This document shows, one piece after another, positions 32,319 through 39,032 of a stretch of DNA of 44,012 nt (its first letter is position 1; every line of letters begins with the position of its first letter). The stretch is from Oscillospiraceae bacterium (GTDB lineage: Bacteria; Bacillota; Clostridia; Oscillospirales; CAG-272). Location: contig SVTQ01000018.1 in assembly GCA_015063695.1 (NCBI GenBank), positions 1-44,012 on the forward strand. Direction: 5' to 3'. The notes under the pieces were generated by a model. The model had not been told where the DNA came from. It saw only the letters and a list, made by a program, of their open reading frames with translations, and searched no databases. The position numbers and the translations under genes were made by a program.

Positions 32319-32356
32319 GCGTGGCGGTGGATGAGGAGTAACATTGAAGCTCTGAG

Positions 32357-32404
32357 ACACCTCATCCGTCGCCTTCGGCGACACCTTCCCCCACTGGGGA
32401 AGGC
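32357..32404 (+). repeat. ACACCTCATCC hairpin repeat
   Basis: ACACCTCATCC, GTCGCC/GGCGAC hairpin, then CCTTCCCC/GGGGAAGG. It overlaps the 3' end of the lysozyme gene by a base and may end that transcript. Confidence 0.65.
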
Positions 32405-33234
32405 TACTGAAGGTCGTTTATATCAACCGCTCCTGTTACTGCTCCCGTTTTCTGTGTCGACACAACGACCCTGTCGCCGTTTATTTCGCGGACAAAGAGC
32501 TTTGCATTGTAGACCCAAGGTGCAAAGGTTTTATCCGTTCCGTAAACCTTTGCGCCCGACTTCAGCTTAACCACATCGCCGACTTTAATGCTTGCCGCTT
32601 TGATCTCTTCCTTTGTTCCGTTAAGCCCTTTCACCCTGATAAGAGACGGAAAATCGCGAAAAGAATAATTCTGATCGCAGACGACCCCTGCAACCTTGTT
32701 TCCTCTTATAAGATTTGTCTCTCCCCCGAACTGCCAAAGCTGACAGTCGGCGAGGGGCTCCTTTGTCCAAGAAGCAAGCCACAGAGAATAGCGCTTTGCA
32801 AGCTCCTCTCCCGAGCAGTTGTTTTTGTAAAAATCGAAGTTACAGTAAAAGCCTGCCCAATAGCCTGCCTTCTCAAGGGTGTCGCAGAAGGCTTTTATTA
32901 TTTCGTCAACTGTCTTTTTAGGCAGAGCCTTAAGAATTTCATCTTCTGCATCTGCAAAAAACGGAAATTCAAAGGTTTTTCCCGCAAGACAGTTCTTTAT
33001 CAGATACTCCGCATCGCGTACTGCCTGCTCCTTGGAGGTTGCCGTCAGATAATGATATGCACCCGTCAAAAGTCCTGCACTTCTTGCATTTTTATAGTGT
33101 TTTTCAAACTCCGGATCGGAGAAGGAGCTCTCGCTTGCCTTGATTATGGCAAAGCGCACACCCTCGTCTGCCGCTCTCTTAAAATCAAAGCCCCTCTGCC
33201 ACTTTGAAACGTCAATTCCGAAGGTCTTCATCAC
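32404..33234 (-). CDS. Phage endolysin, GH25 lysozyme
   Basis: 276 residues. GH25 muramidase in residues 1-195: FGIDVSKWQ with Asp8, RFAIIKASES, the catalytic pair in FFADAEDE (Asp95, Glu97), GFYCNFDFYKN and LWQFGG. The C-terminal ~70 residues (IKVGDVVKLKSGAKVYGT...) look like an SH3-type wall-binding domain. It cuts peptidoglycan at lysis. It overlaps the holin gene by 4 nt, the usual lysis cassette order, and is last in the remnant. Confidence 0.9.
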   Translation of the reverse strand: MMKTFGIDVSKWQRGFDFKRAADEGVRFAIIKASESSFSDPEFEKHYKNARSAGLLTGAYHYLTATSKEQAVRDAEYLIKNCLAGKTFEFPFFADAEDEILKALPKKTVDEIIKAFCDTLEKAGYWAGFYCNFDFYKNNCSGEELAKRYSLWLASWTKEPLADCQLWQFGGETNLIRGNKVAGVVCDQNYSFRDFPSLIRVKGLNGTKEEIKAASIKVGDVVKLKSGAKVYGTDKTFAPWVYNAKLFVREINGDRVVVSTQKTGAVTGAVDINDLQ

Positions 33235-33494
33235 TTCCCGCCCCCTTCAATAAACTGCTTGAACATCTGATGCATACCCGTTGATGCAAGACCCGAGGCG
33301 AGCCCTCCGAGAAGTATCCCGGGAGTGAACGCAAAGGAATTCATCCACACGTTGAGAAAGACACCGAGTACCGCCATAATGAGGGGTATAAATCTGTCAA
33401 CTTTCCCCGAGGGGACAAGGTGCTTTATTACGTATCCGACGGAAAGGCAGATAAGCATGACCGCCGCCACAAGATAGTTTTCAAGATTTCCCAT
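33231..33494 (-). CDS. Phage holin-like protein
   Basis: 87 residues with three hydrophobic segments (LVAAVMLICLSVGYVI, RFIPLIMAVLGVFLNVW, GILLGGLASGLASTG) and a basic tail. Spacing and sequence fit the small phage holins of the Holin_5_2/phi-LC3 group. It overlaps the endolysin gene by ATGA. It would form the lesion that releases or activates the lysozyme. GGAGG precedes the ATG. Confidence 0.8.
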   Translation of the reverse strand: MGNLENYLVAAVMLICLSVGYVIKHLVPSGKVDRFIPLIMAVLGVFLNVWMNSFAFTPGILLGGLASGLASTGMHQMFKQFIEGGGK

Positions 33495-33506
33495 ACACTT
33501 TCCTCC

Positions 33507-33782
33507 TTAAGTAATTACTTCGCGCTCCATGACCTCTTCATAGATCTTATCTATAAAGCTGTTGCCCCGAAGCGCCTTATACGCCTTATAGAGAAGCACG
33601 AAATTTTCAAGCTCAAACTGGCGTATCTTCTCCGTGTCCTTACCGTGGTAATAGGTTCTGAGCATCTCGCTTCTGAGAAGACATTTCATACCGCCTATAA
33701 GGCAGACTATCACCACCGCCACGGGGAGAAGAGCCCCCGCGACGATACCGAATTCGGTTATAAGAGCTGCCGCATTACTCAT
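33507..33782 (-). CDS. Small phage membrane protein
   Basis: 91 residues. One N-terminal membrane helix (IVAGALLPVAVVIVCLIGGM), then a soluble helical part, RTYYHGKDTEKIRQFELENFVLLYKAYKALRGNSFIDKIYEEV, a pattern I recognise from many phages of Clostridia just upstream of the holin. Function unknown; a second holin or spanin-like role is conceivable. ATG 33782 has GGAGG upstream and overlaps the previous gene by 8 nt. Confidence 0.75.
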   Translation of the reverse strand: MSNAAALITEFGIVAGALLPVAVVIVCLIGGMKCLLRSEMLRTYYHGKDTEKIRQFELENFVLLYKAYKALRGNSFIDKIYEEVMEREVIT

Positions 33783-34176
33783 CCTGCACCTCCTCCCATC
33801 CCGAAACGCCCGGTTCCCAAACGTTGACGTCTGCAGTTGATATCCACTTTTTGCCGTTATGGGAGACCTTCGCTCCTTTTTCGTAGGCATCATGGGCACC
33901 CGCAGGGCGCACCCACTCGGGGTACTCCGCCATAGGGTCTGCCACCTTCACAAAGAGGCTCGGCGCCATTTGAGGCTCCCAGTCGCTCTGAGATACATGG
34001 GTCATGATGCACTTGTAAAGCTCGCCGTTATGGCAAACTCTGTTTCCCACATCATACCCCTCGCCCGACCTCCATCTCGGAAAAAGCAGAGGGGCTTCAG
34101 AGGCATCTGCATCCCCGAGGGCAGCGGATGCCTTTTCTATCAGTTTTCTTATCTTCAAAGCTTCACTTCTTGTCAT
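33775..34176 (-). CDS. Phage tail-associated protein with two carbohydrate-binding modules
   Basis: 133 residues. Two CBM5/12-like repeats are visible: YDVGNRVCHNGELYKCIMTH followed by WEP (about 42-70), and YEKGAKVSHNGKKWIST followed by WEP (about 96-122), each with the aromatic residues that bind sugar. Such modules end tail-fibre or baseplate proteins of phages and help attach to the host wall. It overlaps both neighbours by a few nucleotides. Confidence 0.8.
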   Translation of the reverse strand: MTRSEALKIRKLIEKASAALGDADASEAPLLFPRWRSGEGYDVGNRVCHNGELYKCIMTHVSQSDWEPQMAPSLFVKVADPMAEYPEWVRPAGAHDAYEKGAKVSHNGKKWISTADVNVWEPGVSGWEEVQDE

Positions 34177-34421
34177 ACAGCACCTCCGAGAATTATTCCG
34201 AGGACTTCTCCGTCGGTCAGCTCTCTCTCCACAGCCGCCGCCTCTCTGAGCTCCCAGGTAAGCGAGCTTGTGAGAACGTATTCAAAGCCCTCCTCCGCCC
34301 TCGGGCGGTTTTTAATGACCGCCATTATTTTCGAGTATTCTTCTTCGGTAATTTCAATGTTGCCCGCACCTTTGCCTATGGCAACAATACAATCATCTTC
34401 AATAACCTTGTAACGTCTCAT
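34173..34421 (-). CDS. Small phage protein, tail region
   Basis: 82 residues, no membrane segment. The start MRRYKVIEDDCIVAIGKG and a ITEEEYSKIMAVIKNRP segment resemble small proteins between tail-fibre and lysis genes of Clostridia phages. Function unknown. Start and stop codons overlap with both neighbours by 4 nt. Confidence 0.7.
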   Translation of the reverse strand: MRRYKVIEDDCIVAIGKGAGNIEITEEEYSKIMAVIKNRPRAEEGFEYVLTSSLTWELREAAAVERELTDGEVLGIILGGAV

Positions 34422-34951
34422 ACTTCCACCTCATCCCACAGCTTGTACGCTTCCCAATAATAAGTATTGGGGTATAGCGGGTTATCATCGAAGCCGCATA
34501 CACGCGCAACGGCACTATCCGTAATCCTTGCCTGGCTGTCCGTGTGATAGGTCACGTATTGCGCTGAGCCTTCTCCCCTTTCGATCACCATATTGATATT
34601 AGTCTCACTTGCCCCTTTTTCTATATCAAGGTGATCTATCGGTTTTACGTTCAGACAAACAGCGCCTACGGTCGAACCCAACAGCTCATTTATTATTTCT
34701 TCATCTTCATTTTCAAGATAAAAAACAAACAGATCGGGAATTTGTGACAGTTGAATTTTCACCGCACGCGCCTCTGTGGTCACTTCCCTCGTTGTTGTGA
34801 TCTCACCGCTTTCAAGAAGCTTTGCTCCTCCCGACAGAGCTGCTATTTTCTCCGCAAGCTCTCCTGCTTTTATACCGTCCGACCTTCCGCTTGCCGTTCT
34901 GTAAGCATCGGCGCAGGCACAGATCAGACTGTCCTTAGTAATAACGCTCAC
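34418..34951 (-). CDS. Phage tail-region protein, unknown function
   Basis: 177 residues. The first 40, SVITKDSLICACADAYRTASGRSDGIKAGELAEKIAAL, resemble segments common in phage tail-fibre and baseplate proteins of Firmicutes; the rest is beta-rich (FVFYLENEDEEIINELLGSTVGAVCLNV...). No catalytic motif. It overlaps the next gene by ATGA. A role in the tail tip is inferred from place. Confidence 0.65.
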   Translation of the reverse strand: MSVITKDSLICACADAYRTASGRSDGIKAGELAEKIAALSGGAKLLESGEITTTREVTTEARAVKIQLSQIPDLFVFYLENEDEEIINELLGSTVGAVCLNVKPIDHLDIEKGASETNINMVIERGEGSAQYVTYHTDSQARITDSAVARVCGFDDNPLYPNTYYWEAYKLWDEVEV

Positions 34952-35199
34952 AGTATCACCTCGCTGTCTATGGAAAGTTTGCCTTCCACATACTCTGCCA
35001 CTGCCTTCATGGAAGGCGCATCAATGGAATTTTCATCAAAAACCACGGCAGGAGCGGCAGATGTCACCTTTCCTACGTCCTTTTTCTCCCCATCGGTGAG
35101 AATGAAAACAAGGTGACCTTCATCCGTCAGCTCAACGCTCCGTATTCCGCGGTTTACGTAGCCTTTTATCACGGCTTCAATATTTACAGTTTCACTCAA
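34948..35199 (-). CDS. Small phage tail-region protein
   Basis: 83 residues from a TTG start at 35199, which has AAAGGAGG 7 nt upstream. An ATG at 35220 overlapping the previous stop codon (ATGA) is the alternative but lies in front of that ribosome site. The body VNIEAVIKGYVNRGIRSVELTDEGHLVFILTDGEKKDVGKV is typical of fibre/collar segments of phages. Function unknown. Confidence 0.65.
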   Translation of the reverse strand: MSETVNIEAVIKGYVNRGIRSVELTDEGHLVFILTDGEKKDVGKVTSAAPAVVFDENSIDAPSMKAVAEYVEGKLSIDSEVIL

Positions 35200-35216
35200 A
35201 ACGCCGCCTCCTTTTA

Positions 35217-35570
35217 TCATATAACTACGGCGACGTTATCGTTTGCCACCGTTTTGCGATTTCCCTCTGTGTCTGTAATGCAGACATCCCAAAGGTACCT
35301 TCCTTTGTCAAATGCAGAAGACGTCTCTTTGTCGAATTCAAGTGTTATACAGTTGCAGTTATTTACAACTGCAGAAAATACCTTGACTTCAAAATCGCTC
35401 CTGTCTCTGAAGGAAACCTCGACCTCGCTTCCCTCGGGAAGGTCATATTTTTCGCCCATTGCATAAAGCTCAAGTGTCAGATGAAGGGTGAAGGTATCCG
35501 AGCGGCACCACGTCAGAACGCCGTCGCAAAGGTTGGGAGAAAGAATTTCTCCCGGAATCTTTTCAGCCAT
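35217..35570 (-). CDS. Baseplate upper protein-like (BppU N-terminal fold)
   Basis: 117 residues, all beta. RSDTFTLHLTLELYAMGEKYDLPEGSEVEVSF and DKGRYLWDVCITDTEGNRKTVANDNVAVV fit the N-terminal domain of BppU (DUF2479), which holds receptor-binding proteins in siphophage baseplates. It is only the N-terminal domain. GGAG precedes the ATG. It lies 10 nt after the terminase gene, a junction unusual for an intact phage. Confidence 0.65.
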   Translation of the reverse strand: MAEKIPGEILSPNLCDGVLTWCRSDTFTLHLTLELYAMGEKYDLPEGSEVEVSFRDRSDFEVKVFSAVVNNCNCITLEFDKETSSAFDKGRYLWDVCITDTEGNRKTVANDNVAVVI

Positions 35571-35580
35571 TTGCTCCTCC

Positions 35581-36639
35581 TTATCTTGCCATATTATAGA
35601 TATAGTTGTATTCCTCGCTCGTTATCTTTTTGCTTGTTTTTGCTTCTCTCAGAAGCTCAATATATTTGAGCTTAAGGTGTCCGCCGGCATCGAAGATATC
35701 GTTGTTGCTGAGGATCTTTATGATCCTTCTCGCCTCTGCTCCGCAGTCGTAATAGTTGAAATCCTTTTCTTCTTTCTTTTTCGTAAGGTAGGCTCTTCCC
35801 TCGCCGTCCACCGCCCACCAGGAAACGTCGAAGGGCTTGCCGTAGCCGAAGTCGTAGGAGCGGTATACAGGCCAATGGGAGGGCACCTCAAAGGGCTCGA
35901 TAACGTGAGTGAAAAGTCTGTCCTTATAATGGGACGGGTCGTCGCGGAACTCCTCGAAGAACTGCCCCTCAAAGATGTTCCAGTCACCGTCAAGCCACGC
36001 CTTTTTCAGTTTGGGGGGCAGCACCTCAAGCTGTCTTACGTAGTCGGGGTCTGCCGCAAGAAGCGCCTTGTTATCGGTGACGAGGCTTTTTATAAAGCTG
36101 TAATCCTCCCCCCTTTCACCCGTGTTATACCGTCTGTCAACAAAGAGCCTTTTGACCCACCCGTGACCCTCGCCGCCGGGGTTACAGGTAAGATAGACCC
36201 TTTTGGGAAAGGCGTTCACCCCTCGCACACAGGCAGAGATCATATGGAACATACTTTCTGAAAACTGAGTTGCCTCGTCGATGAAGATAACGTCGTACTC
36301 GGTGCCCTGAAACTTTCGCATATCGGCCTCGTTCTGACAGTACCTGCAGAATATCCTTGAGCCGTTTTTAAAGACGAATTCCTTCTTGCCCTCAATGTAC
36401 CGCGCAACTCCGTTCAGCTCAAGGCGCAGCGTGTCAATGTGGTTAGCTCTCAGCTCGGGATAGGTCCTTCTGACTATGCAAAGGCGTATCCCCGCGTGCC
36501 TCACCGCAAGAAGCCTTGCCTTAGTCCTCACCGCCCAGCTCTTACCGCCGCCTCGTGCTCCCCCGAAAGCGACGTATTTGTGCTTGTCCCTCAAAAAAAG
36601 CTCCTGCTTCTCATTTGGTTTTTGAATTATAAGCTGCAC
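35581..36639 (-). CDS. terL: Phage terminase large subunit, truncated
   Basis: 352 residues. The ATPase is complete: Walker A GGARGGGKS (26-34), Walker B VIFIDEATQ (Asp121, Glu122), coupling motif TCNPGG (151-156). The nuclease domain begins SYDFGYG (Asp263) but lacks the later acidic motifs; the protein ends in DAGGHLKLKYIELLREAKTSKKITSEEYNYIYNMAR, which does not look like terminase. It is 70-100 residues short. The tail is probably the end of another phage gene, joined by a deletion, so DNA cleavage should be lost. No portal or capsid gene follows. It overlaps the upstream gene by 13 nt. Confidence 0.85.
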   Translation of the reverse strand: MQLIIQKPNEKQELFLRDKHKYVAFGGARGGGKSWAVRTKARLLAVRHAGIRLCIVRRTYPELRANHIDTLRLELNGVARYIEGKKEFVFKNGSRIFCRYCQNEADMRKFQGTEYDVIFIDEATQFSESMFHMISACVRGVNAFPKRVYLTCNPGGEGHGWVKRLFVDRRYNTGERGEDYSFIKSLVTDNKALLAADPDYVRQLEVLPPKLKKAWLDGDWNIFEGQFFEEFRDDPSHYKDRLFTHVIEPFEVPSHWPVYRSYDFGYGKPFDVSWWAVDGEGRAYLTKKKEEKDFNYYDCGAEARRIIKILSNNDIFDAGGHLKLKYIELLREAKTSKKITSEEYNYIYNMAR

Positions 36640-37580
36640 CTGAGCTCCTCCTCTGAAAAATTGTCCCCGTAGCTTCTTTTCAGTGCCGCCAGAAAGAAGT
36701 CGTCCGTATCAAAGCTGCCCTGCTTCTCCTTCTTATCTCTGAAATTGCCTTCAAGTATCTTCAGAGCGTTATCGGCTTTGATTATCCAGTCAAAGGTTGC
36801 CTTCCAGCCGTTTTTATTCTTACCGCAGAGAAAGCCTGAATTTTTCACCTCCTCAAAAAGCTTCTCAAAGCCTCCACGGTCTTTAACGTAAGGATAGGTT
36901 TCCGAAATTGCAGTTTTCCGTCTGCCCGACATAGCCTGAACAGGAGTGAGAGAGATGCAGATACGGTTAAAGCTCTCACCTACCTTATCGAAATCGATTT
37001 TCTCTTTCTCTTTTTCAGCGGTTGTGCCGCAGGCACTCTCACAGAAAGCCGACTTGTCGGCCGCAGCGTCGGCAGACGCATCTTTCATCTCCTCTCCTTT
37101 CATTTCTTCTCCTTTCCTTTCATTTCTTTTCCTTTGTTCGTTTTTGCCGTCATTTTCCTCTGAAATTCCGGAATTTTTCTCATTTTTGCCGGAATTTTTG
37201 CTTTTTTGTCTTTTTTCAACGATTACGTAATCATCAATGACGTTTAAGCTTTTTCTCTTTCTGGTTGCTTCAAAGAAGGTGGACTGAATTTCTTCCGATG
37301 AAAGGATCTGATGCTTTTCGTAGAGCGTTTTTGAGAATATCCCTCTTGAGATAGCATCCGCAACAACGTCAGAAACAAAGTCGGCCTTTACCCCGTAATA
37401 TCTGGAAAAGAGAAATACTCTGTCCTCATCCCATCTGCAGAAATAACCTTCATCATCGTAAATTTTGTGTATTATCAGATTTATTATTGCATATCCTTCA
37501 AGACCGTACTTCGATATGATCACCTCATTATCCATTCCTATCGAAGATTGAGTCGGAAAATATTTAATACCGTTTTTCAT
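36627..37580 (-). CDS. Phage replication-type protein (Lin1244/DUF4373 N-terminal domain)
   Basis: 317 residues. YFPTQSSIGMDNEVIISKYGLEGYAIINLIIHKIYDDEGYF is the DUF4373/Lin1244 winged-helix domain of phage replisome organisers. A low-complexity Lys/Glu/Asn linker (KGEEMKGEEMKD, about 125-185) follows. The C-terminal part FEKLFEEVKNSGFLCGKNKNGWKATFDWIIKADNALKILEGNF is shared by phage replication proteins. ATG 37580 has AAGGAG upstream. A perfect SOS-box palindrome lies 60 nt before the start. Confidence 0.8.
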   Translation of the reverse strand: MKNGIKYFPTQSSIGMDNEVIISKYGLEGYAIINLIIHKIYDDEGYFCRWDEDRVFLFSRYYGVKADFVSDVVADAISRGIFSKTLYEKHQILSSEEIQSTFFEATRKRKSLNVIDDYVIVEKRQKSKNSGKNEKNSGISEENDGKNEQRKRNERKGEEMKGEEMKDASADAAADKSAFCESACGTTAEKEKEKIDFDKVGESFNRICISLTPVQAMSGRRKTAISETYPYVKDRGGFEKLFEEVKNSGFLCGKNKNGWKATFDWIIKADNALKILEGNFRDKKEKQGSFDTDDFFLAALKRSYGDNFSEEELRCSL

Positions 37581-37639
37581 TTTGAGCTCCTTTAGTGCAA
37601 CAATTTTCCCCAAGCATTACACTGGGGGATTTGGGAACC

Positions 37640-37653
37640 CGAACATTTGTTCG
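37640..37653. promoter_or_regulatory. SOS box (LexA/DinR-type), perfect palindrome arms
   Basis: CGAACATTTGTTCG: both 5-bp arms fit the Gram-positive LexA box CGAAC-N4-GTTCG. It lies 60 nt upstream of the replication-type gene on the minus strand. Confidence 0.75.
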
Positions 37654-37668
37654 TTCGTTGTCAAAAAA

Positions 37669-37917
37669 TTAACGCCTTCCCGGCTCGTCGTACTTTTTAA
37701 GAAGCGCCTTGCAAAGCTCGCATTTTCCGAAGGCAAAGGTATCACAATAAGCGTTTCTGTGTCTTTTGAGGGCATTTTTCCTTCCGAAATTGGTTGTTGA
37801 ATTAGTGCCCGGAATAAGTCCCTCGCAGTCTATAACGCTACCGTGAAGACCTTTAAAGAAAGGGCAGATAACCTTGTAAAAATCGTTCTCCTGTTCAGTT
37901 GTTATAGTCTTGTTCAA
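37669..37917 (-). CDS. Small Cys-rich phage protein
   Basis: 82 residues. The pattern CPFFKGLHGSVIDCEGL...YCDTFAFGKCELCKALLKKY has five Cys, which might bind zinc. Similar small proteins occur in early regions of Clostridia prophages. Function unknown; DNA or RNA binding is conceivable. It has its own spacing of about 90 nt to the next gene. Confidence 0.65.
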   Translation of the reverse strand: MNKTITTEQENDFYKVICPFFKGLHGSVIDCEGLIPGTNSTTNFGRKNALKRHRNAYCDTFAFGKCELCKALLKKYDEPGRR

Positions 37918-38048
37918 CTAAGTCACGTCTCCTTTATAAATTAAGTTGTTTTTGAATTTTGGTATGAGAAAAGACGGAACTTGAAAAAATTTCTTTCAAA
38001 ATGCCGTCTGTTTCTTATTCGGTTGTGGTTGTTCGGGCTCGCTCATCG

Positions 38049-38261
38049 TCAGTTCTCAATAAACCCAACGAATGTCGCCGCGCGGAAGACAATATATGCG
38101 GGAAGCATCAGAACGAGAAGAGCGCCGCGAAGAACGGCTGATGCCACTTTCCGTGCCTTAAGAAGCTTTTCGCCAAGTGCCTCGCTCTCGCAGATAACGC
38201 CGCCAAGGGCAAGAATTACCGTTATACCGATAAATGCAAGAATATATGCCAAAACGTTCAT
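38049..38261 (-). CDS. Small membrane protein of the prophage remnant
   Basis: 70 residues with two membrane helices (AYILAFIGITVILALGGVI and VLRGALLVLMLPAYIVF) separated by a charged loop ESEALGEKLLKARK. Function unknown. GGAG precedes the ATG. It lies between two early-type genes and is probably in their operon. Confidence 0.65.
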   Translation of the reverse strand: MNVLAYILAFIGITVILALGGVICESEALGEKLLKARKVASAVLRGALLVLMLPAYIVFRAATFVGFIEN

Positions 38262-38281
38262 TTTAAAATCTCCTTTTATGC

Positions 38282-38521
38282 TTAAATAACGTTCTTAAAA
38301 TCTGCGGCGTAGGTCTTCACCGCTTCGCTTTTCCATTCCTCGTAGATGTTTGTTATTTCATTTCTTATTCTGGCGTGCTTTGCCTGCATTCCGCCGTGAA
38401 TGGCGACGGAGATCTCAGGCTCTTTGATCTTCATACCTCTGTCGCGCAGGATGTAAGCAAGCTCCTTGAAGGTTATGTCCATAAGTCCGACGCGCGCCTT
38501 GTAAATATTAGGTCTTCCCAC
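38282..38521 (-). CDS. Small phage regulator-like protein
   Basis: 79 residues from GTG 38521 (AAGGAGG upstream). DITFKELAYILRDRGMKIKEPEISVAIHGGMQAKHARIRNEI has the shape of a Cro/CI-like helix-turn-helix of clostridial phages, but is short of the usual conserved Gly. It is the first gene after the SOS-box cluster and is likely made when the promoters there are derepressed. DNA binding is inferred. Confidence 0.65.
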   Translation of the reverse strand: MGRPNIYKARVGLMDITFKELAYILRDRGMKIKEPEISVAIHGGMQAKHARIRNEITNIYEEWKSEAVKTYAADFKNVI

Positions 38522-38850
38522 TTCTCTACCTCCTTGTTTAACGAGGGCGCCCTTATCTCTTTCACACCGTTTTAAGATAATGAACGCTTGTTCGTTTGAT
38601 GTTTTAAGATAACCTCGGATACCTTCATATCCGAGGGGGTTATCGGGAAACTGTAATTTTCGGGGGAGCTTTGAACGCCTGTGCCGCTATTCAAATATGA
38701 AAAATGGAATAAAAAACAATTGCGGCTTGTAAACGTTTGTTCGTTTTTGCTTTTAAAGCAAAGGAGGCTTGAACACTTGTTCGCAACTCCCCGGAAATTT
38801 AATGAACCTCGGCTCGAAAAATCCGAACACCCGTTCATCGTGACTATATC
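38522..38850 (-). promoter_or_regulatory. Early control region with four SOS-box-like palindromes
   Basis: TGAACGCTTGTTCG (38581-38594), TAAACGTTTGTTCG (38730-38743), TGAACACTTGTTCG (38770-38783) and CGAACACCCGTTCA (38824-38837) all fit the pattern GAAC-N4-GTTC or miss by one base. The first is flanked by two direct copies of GTTTTAAGATAA (38569-38580, 38603-38614). A further decayed half-site is at 38673. An open frame crosses the region on the minus strand, but it has no ribosome site or family match, so I treat the region as regulatory. Confidence 0.7.
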
Positions 38851-38876
38851 TTACCACAAAAAAACGCTCTTGTCAA
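38848..38876 (-). promoter_or_regulatory. Strong promoter of the prophage early region
   Basis: On the minus strand TTGACA (38876-38871), 17-nt spacer ending TGTGG, TAAGAT (38853-38848). Start expected near 38841; the SOS box at 38837-38824 begins about 4 nt further. Confidence 0.8.
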
Positions 38877-38958
38877 GTAAAAAACGGCCTTTTTTGAAAA
38901 AAGTGCTAAATCTTTTATGTAAAACGGCTGTGAAAAGCGAATTTCACACCCGACCTGC

Positions 38959-39017
38959 CCAAAGTACAATCCAAAGTGCAATTAACAGCTTTCCGCTGCA
39001 CTTTGGTGTCACTTTGG
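38959..39017. repeat. Double inverted repeat CCAAAGTGCA next to the RAYT gene
   Basis: CCAAAGTA (38959) and CCAAAGTGCA (38971-38980) face TGCACTTTGG (38997-39006) and CACTTTGG (39010-39017). The inner pair is a perfect 10-bp stem. It lies between the RAYT stop codon and the prophage promoter and may be a terminator of the RAYT gene or an element end. Confidence 0.6.
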
Positions 39018-39032
39018 AAGTAATGCTTCCTT

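Noticed and set aside
32404..38521. Complete prophage.
   Set aside because: No integrase, portal, capsid, tail-tube or tape-measure genes are present and no attachment repeats were found.
38572..38838. 88-codon minus-strand open frame in the prophage control region.
   Set aside because: Overlaps four SOS-box-like sites, has no ribosome site, and its composition is unlike the neighbouring genes.
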